In this document: positions 62,666 through 64,000 of the stretch, piece after piece | Numbering within the stretch: the stretch's first letter is position 1 | Layout: every line of letters begins with the position of its first letter | NCBI RefSeq assembly: GCF_000502835.1 | Contig: NZ_AYVL01000017.1 | Span: forward strand, 769 to 64,768 | DNA length: 64,000 nucleotides | Reading direction: 5' to 3' | Source of the DNA: Mesorhizobium sp. LSJC280B00 | GTDB lineage: Bacteria; Pseudomonadota; Alphaproteobacteria; Rhizobiales; Rhizobiaceae | Made by a program: the position numbers and the translations under genes | The notes under the pieces: generated by a model | What the model saw: the letters and a program-made list of their open reading frames with translations, nothing else | Database searches by the model: none | What the model was told of the DNA's origin: nothing

Positions 62666-63466
62666 ATGGCAAACATTATCGAGGGTGGCCCGGGTTCCGA
62701 AACACTCCTCGGCACCAAGCTTGAAGATTGGATGGAGGGTTTCGGGGGCAATGACTGGATTGACGGTCGTGGCGGCAACGACGAGATCTCGGCTGGCGCG
62801 GGCAGTGACCGAGCCCTCGGCGGCGAGGGTAACGACCGCATCTTCGGCGGAGATGGCTGGGACGATCTCTCCGGCGACAACGGCCGCTTCAACGCGCGCA
62901 TCTCCGGTGAGGACAATGACAGGCTCAGCGGCGGTCCCGGCCAGGATGTCGTCTACGTGGGTGACGGCCAGGACACGTTGACCGGGGGCACCGACAGTGA
63001 CACGTTCGTGTTCCAGTTCCACAATCCGGTGCCTGGGGTCGTCCCGAGTGTCGGGTCGAAGCCGGACATTTCCACTATCACCGATTTCAACCCGGCGGAG
63101 GACAAGTTCGCCTTCGATGCGGTGGGCCTCTACAACGACGGTTTCGGCGCGAACTTCGTCAACAACGCCAGCATACAGTCCGGCTACCCGGTGAGCAGCT
63201 TCTACAGTGGTGCGGCCTCGGGTGCGAACGGCGAACACGTCGTGGTGATCACTGGCGAATCTTTCAACTCTGCTTCTGAAGCCGCGAGTGCGATCTCCGG
63301 CGAGCACGCCGGCGACATCATTGTCTACCAAAGCAGCTACACCGACAGAGTCGCAACTCTGGCCTATGTCACCGCCGACAACAGCGCGCATGAGTTCGTC
63401 CACCTGGGCGGTGTGGTCACCGTGGCCGACCTAGGCCTGACCGCGTCGGACTTCACCTTCGTTTGA
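62666..63466 (+). CDS. RTX calcium-binding secreted protein, NodO-like
   Basis: 266 residues without an N-terminal signal. Residues about 5-110 contain five to seven glycine/aspartate nonapeptide-type repeats (GGNDWIDGRGGNDEI, GGEGNDRIFGG, GGPGQD, GGTDSDTFVF) that bind calcium. The remainder is a hydrophilic beta-rich region with a hydrophobic end (ASDFTFV), typical of C-terminal type I secretion signals. NodO of R. leguminosarum is a protein of this kind. AGGAG lies eight bases before ATG 62666. A nod box upstream and a type I secretion gene downstream support secretion during early symbiosis. Confidence 0.82.
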   Translation: MANIIEGGPGSETLLGTKLEDWMEGFGGNDWIDGRGGNDEISAGAGSDRALGGEGNDRIFGGDGWDDLSGDNGRFNARISGEDNDRLSGGPGQDVVYVGDGQDTLTGGTDSDTFVFQFHNPVPGVVPSVGSKPDISTITDFNPAEDKFAFDAVGLYNDGFGANFVNNASIQSGYPVSSFYSGAASGANGEHVVVITGESFNSASEAASAISGEHAGDIIVYQSSYTDRVATLAYVTADNSAHEFVHLGGVVTVADLGLTASDFTFV

Positions 63467-63485
63467 TCCAGAAAACCCATACGGA

Positions 63486-63520
63486 ACAGCGCCCCGCCCC
63501 CCTGGGCGGGCGCTTTCCGT
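63486..63520 (+). terminator. GC-rich terminator after RTX gene
   Basis: Inverted repeat GCGCCC-CGCCC / GGGCG-GGCGC followed by TTTCCGTTT, about 20 bases after the RTX stop. It separates the RTX gene from the argG remnant and the secretion gene. Confidence 0.65.
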
Positions 63521-63525
63521 TTCCG

Positions 63526-63735
63526 CTACTTGCGATGGGCCGGGGCGCCCGGGAGCAGTCGCAGCGTGTACAGCTTGACGAAGCCCTGCACGTCGCGCTG
63601 GTCGTACACCGAAATCTCCCTGAAGGCGTGGAGGCGGAAGCCTGTTCGGGCCCTTGCGGCCGGCCACGATGACGTTGCCCTTCCAAACCTTCAGCCGGAC
63701 GGTGTTGTTGTTGACCCGCTCCATTAGATGCCAAA
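63526..63735 (-). pseudogene. argininosuccinate synthase (argG) 3' remnant
   Basis: The minus strand reads NNNTVRLKVWKGNVIVAGRK, the conserved ArgG C-terminal strand, then after a frameshift SVYDQRDVQGFVKLYTLRLL and a stop. Only the last 70 codons remain. Its presence beside the RTX gene suggests that this segment came from a chromosome-like donor region. Confidence 0.7.
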
Positions 63736-63846
63736 CCAAACATATTCGGCGGGAGCACTGATCCTGAATCAGCGAGCGGATGCAGTCGGTCGCCGCTCGG
63801 GGAGCAATATAGGGAGCTGGGTCGCCAGATCCTCACGGAGACCTAC

Positions 63847-64000
63847 GTGAGTAACCATTCCTTGAAGGATTCAGCTTTGAGACCTTTCCCTCTGACTTCC
63901 GCTATTTGGGGAATTCTGTTGATCAGCGGCGTGGTCAACGTGCTTGCGCTGATCTCGCCGCTGTTCATGCTTCAGGTCTACGACCGCGTTCTGGCAAGTG
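63847..64000 (+). CDS. type I secretion ABC transporter (PrsD/HlyB-like), 5' end
   Basis: GTG 63847 with GGAG six bases upstream starts a frame that runs off the window. It reads SAIWGILLISGVVNVLALIS and PLFMLQVYDRVL, the characteristic first membrane segment of PrtD/PrsD-type type I secretion ATPases. It would export the RTX protein encoded 380 bases upstream. The membrane-fusion partner should lie beyond the edge. Confidence 0.85.
   Translation, partial: MSNHSLKDSALRPFPLTSAIWGILLISGVVNVLALISPLFMLQVYDRVLAS

Noticed and set aside
1..64000. CRISPR arrays, rRNA, tRNA genes and riboswitches
   Set aside because: No regularly spaced direct repeats, no cloverleaf or rRNA-like segments and no recognisable aptamer were seen on reading; a covariance-model scan would be needed to exclude small RNAs.

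Overview
The window looks like part of a rhizobial symbiosis island or symbiotic plasmid from an alphaproteobacterium. Mesorhizobium is the best guess, because a DUF2285 gene of the type that controls Mesorhizobium symbiosis ICEs is present along with nodABCSUIJ and a gibberellin operon. Sinorhizobium or Bradyrhizobium relatives cannot be excluded from sequence alone. Nodulation, nitrogen-fixation and hormone genes lie together and are separated by heavily decayed mobile DNA.

Region 1 (1-8760, minus strand) is the gibberellin operon: CYP112, CYP114, a ferredoxin-SDR fusion, CYP117, GGPP synthase, ent-copalyl diphosphate synthase and ent-kaurene synthase (cut by the window edge). Just upstream (8897-9175) lies a broken nifH 5' end with a nifH-type sigma54 promoter remnant pointing into the operon. 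Region 2 (10.4-12.4 kb) holds a peroxiredoxin followed by rpoN (sigma54), then an MFS exporter. Region 3 (13.7-22.5 kb) is a graveyard: remnants of an ABC permease, DUF6429, IS66, IS3, a DNA ligase and an integrase, a 5'-truncated anti-phage-type dCTP deaminase, a frameshifted thermonuclease, a frameshifted DUF2285 gene, and a probable toxin-antitoxin pair.

Region 4 (22.8-44.6 kb) is the nitrogen-fixation block. It carries nifQ, a P450-ferredoxin pair, hmuP-hmuS (heme use), the set iscN-nifU-nifS-nifV-nifW, fixABCX, nifA, and nifB-fdxN-nifZ-fixU followed by a SIR2-like gene and a heterodimeric ABC exporter. Three NifA upstream activator sites (TGT-N10-ACA), each paired with a -24/-12 sigma54 promoter, precede iscN, fixA and nifB. 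The nifA and rpoN genes in the window therefore probably drive these operons in the nodule. Region 5 (45.2-53.1 kb) has a luciferase-like monooxygenase and a HisC-like aminotransferase downstream of a second, divergent nifA, then dctA (dicarboxylate uptake, with its own sigma54 promoter) and an orphan LacI-type regulator.

Region 6 (53.5-64.0 kb) is the nodulation block. nodD and a nod box read divergently to nodA-B-C-S-(U')-I-J. nodU is reduced to its N-terminus. A second, 3'-truncated nodD with its own inverted nod box lies on the far side, so the operon is flanked by inverted repeats of about 1 kb. Beyond an IS66 remnant, a near-consensus nod box precedes an RTX (NodO-like) secreted protein gene, followed by the start of a type I secretion ABC transporter.

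Many genes (nifQ, nifU, nifS, hmuP, thermonuclease, DUF2285, integrase, DUF6429) carry single-base frameshifts. Either this element is decaying or the assembly has residual indel errors; reads would decide.
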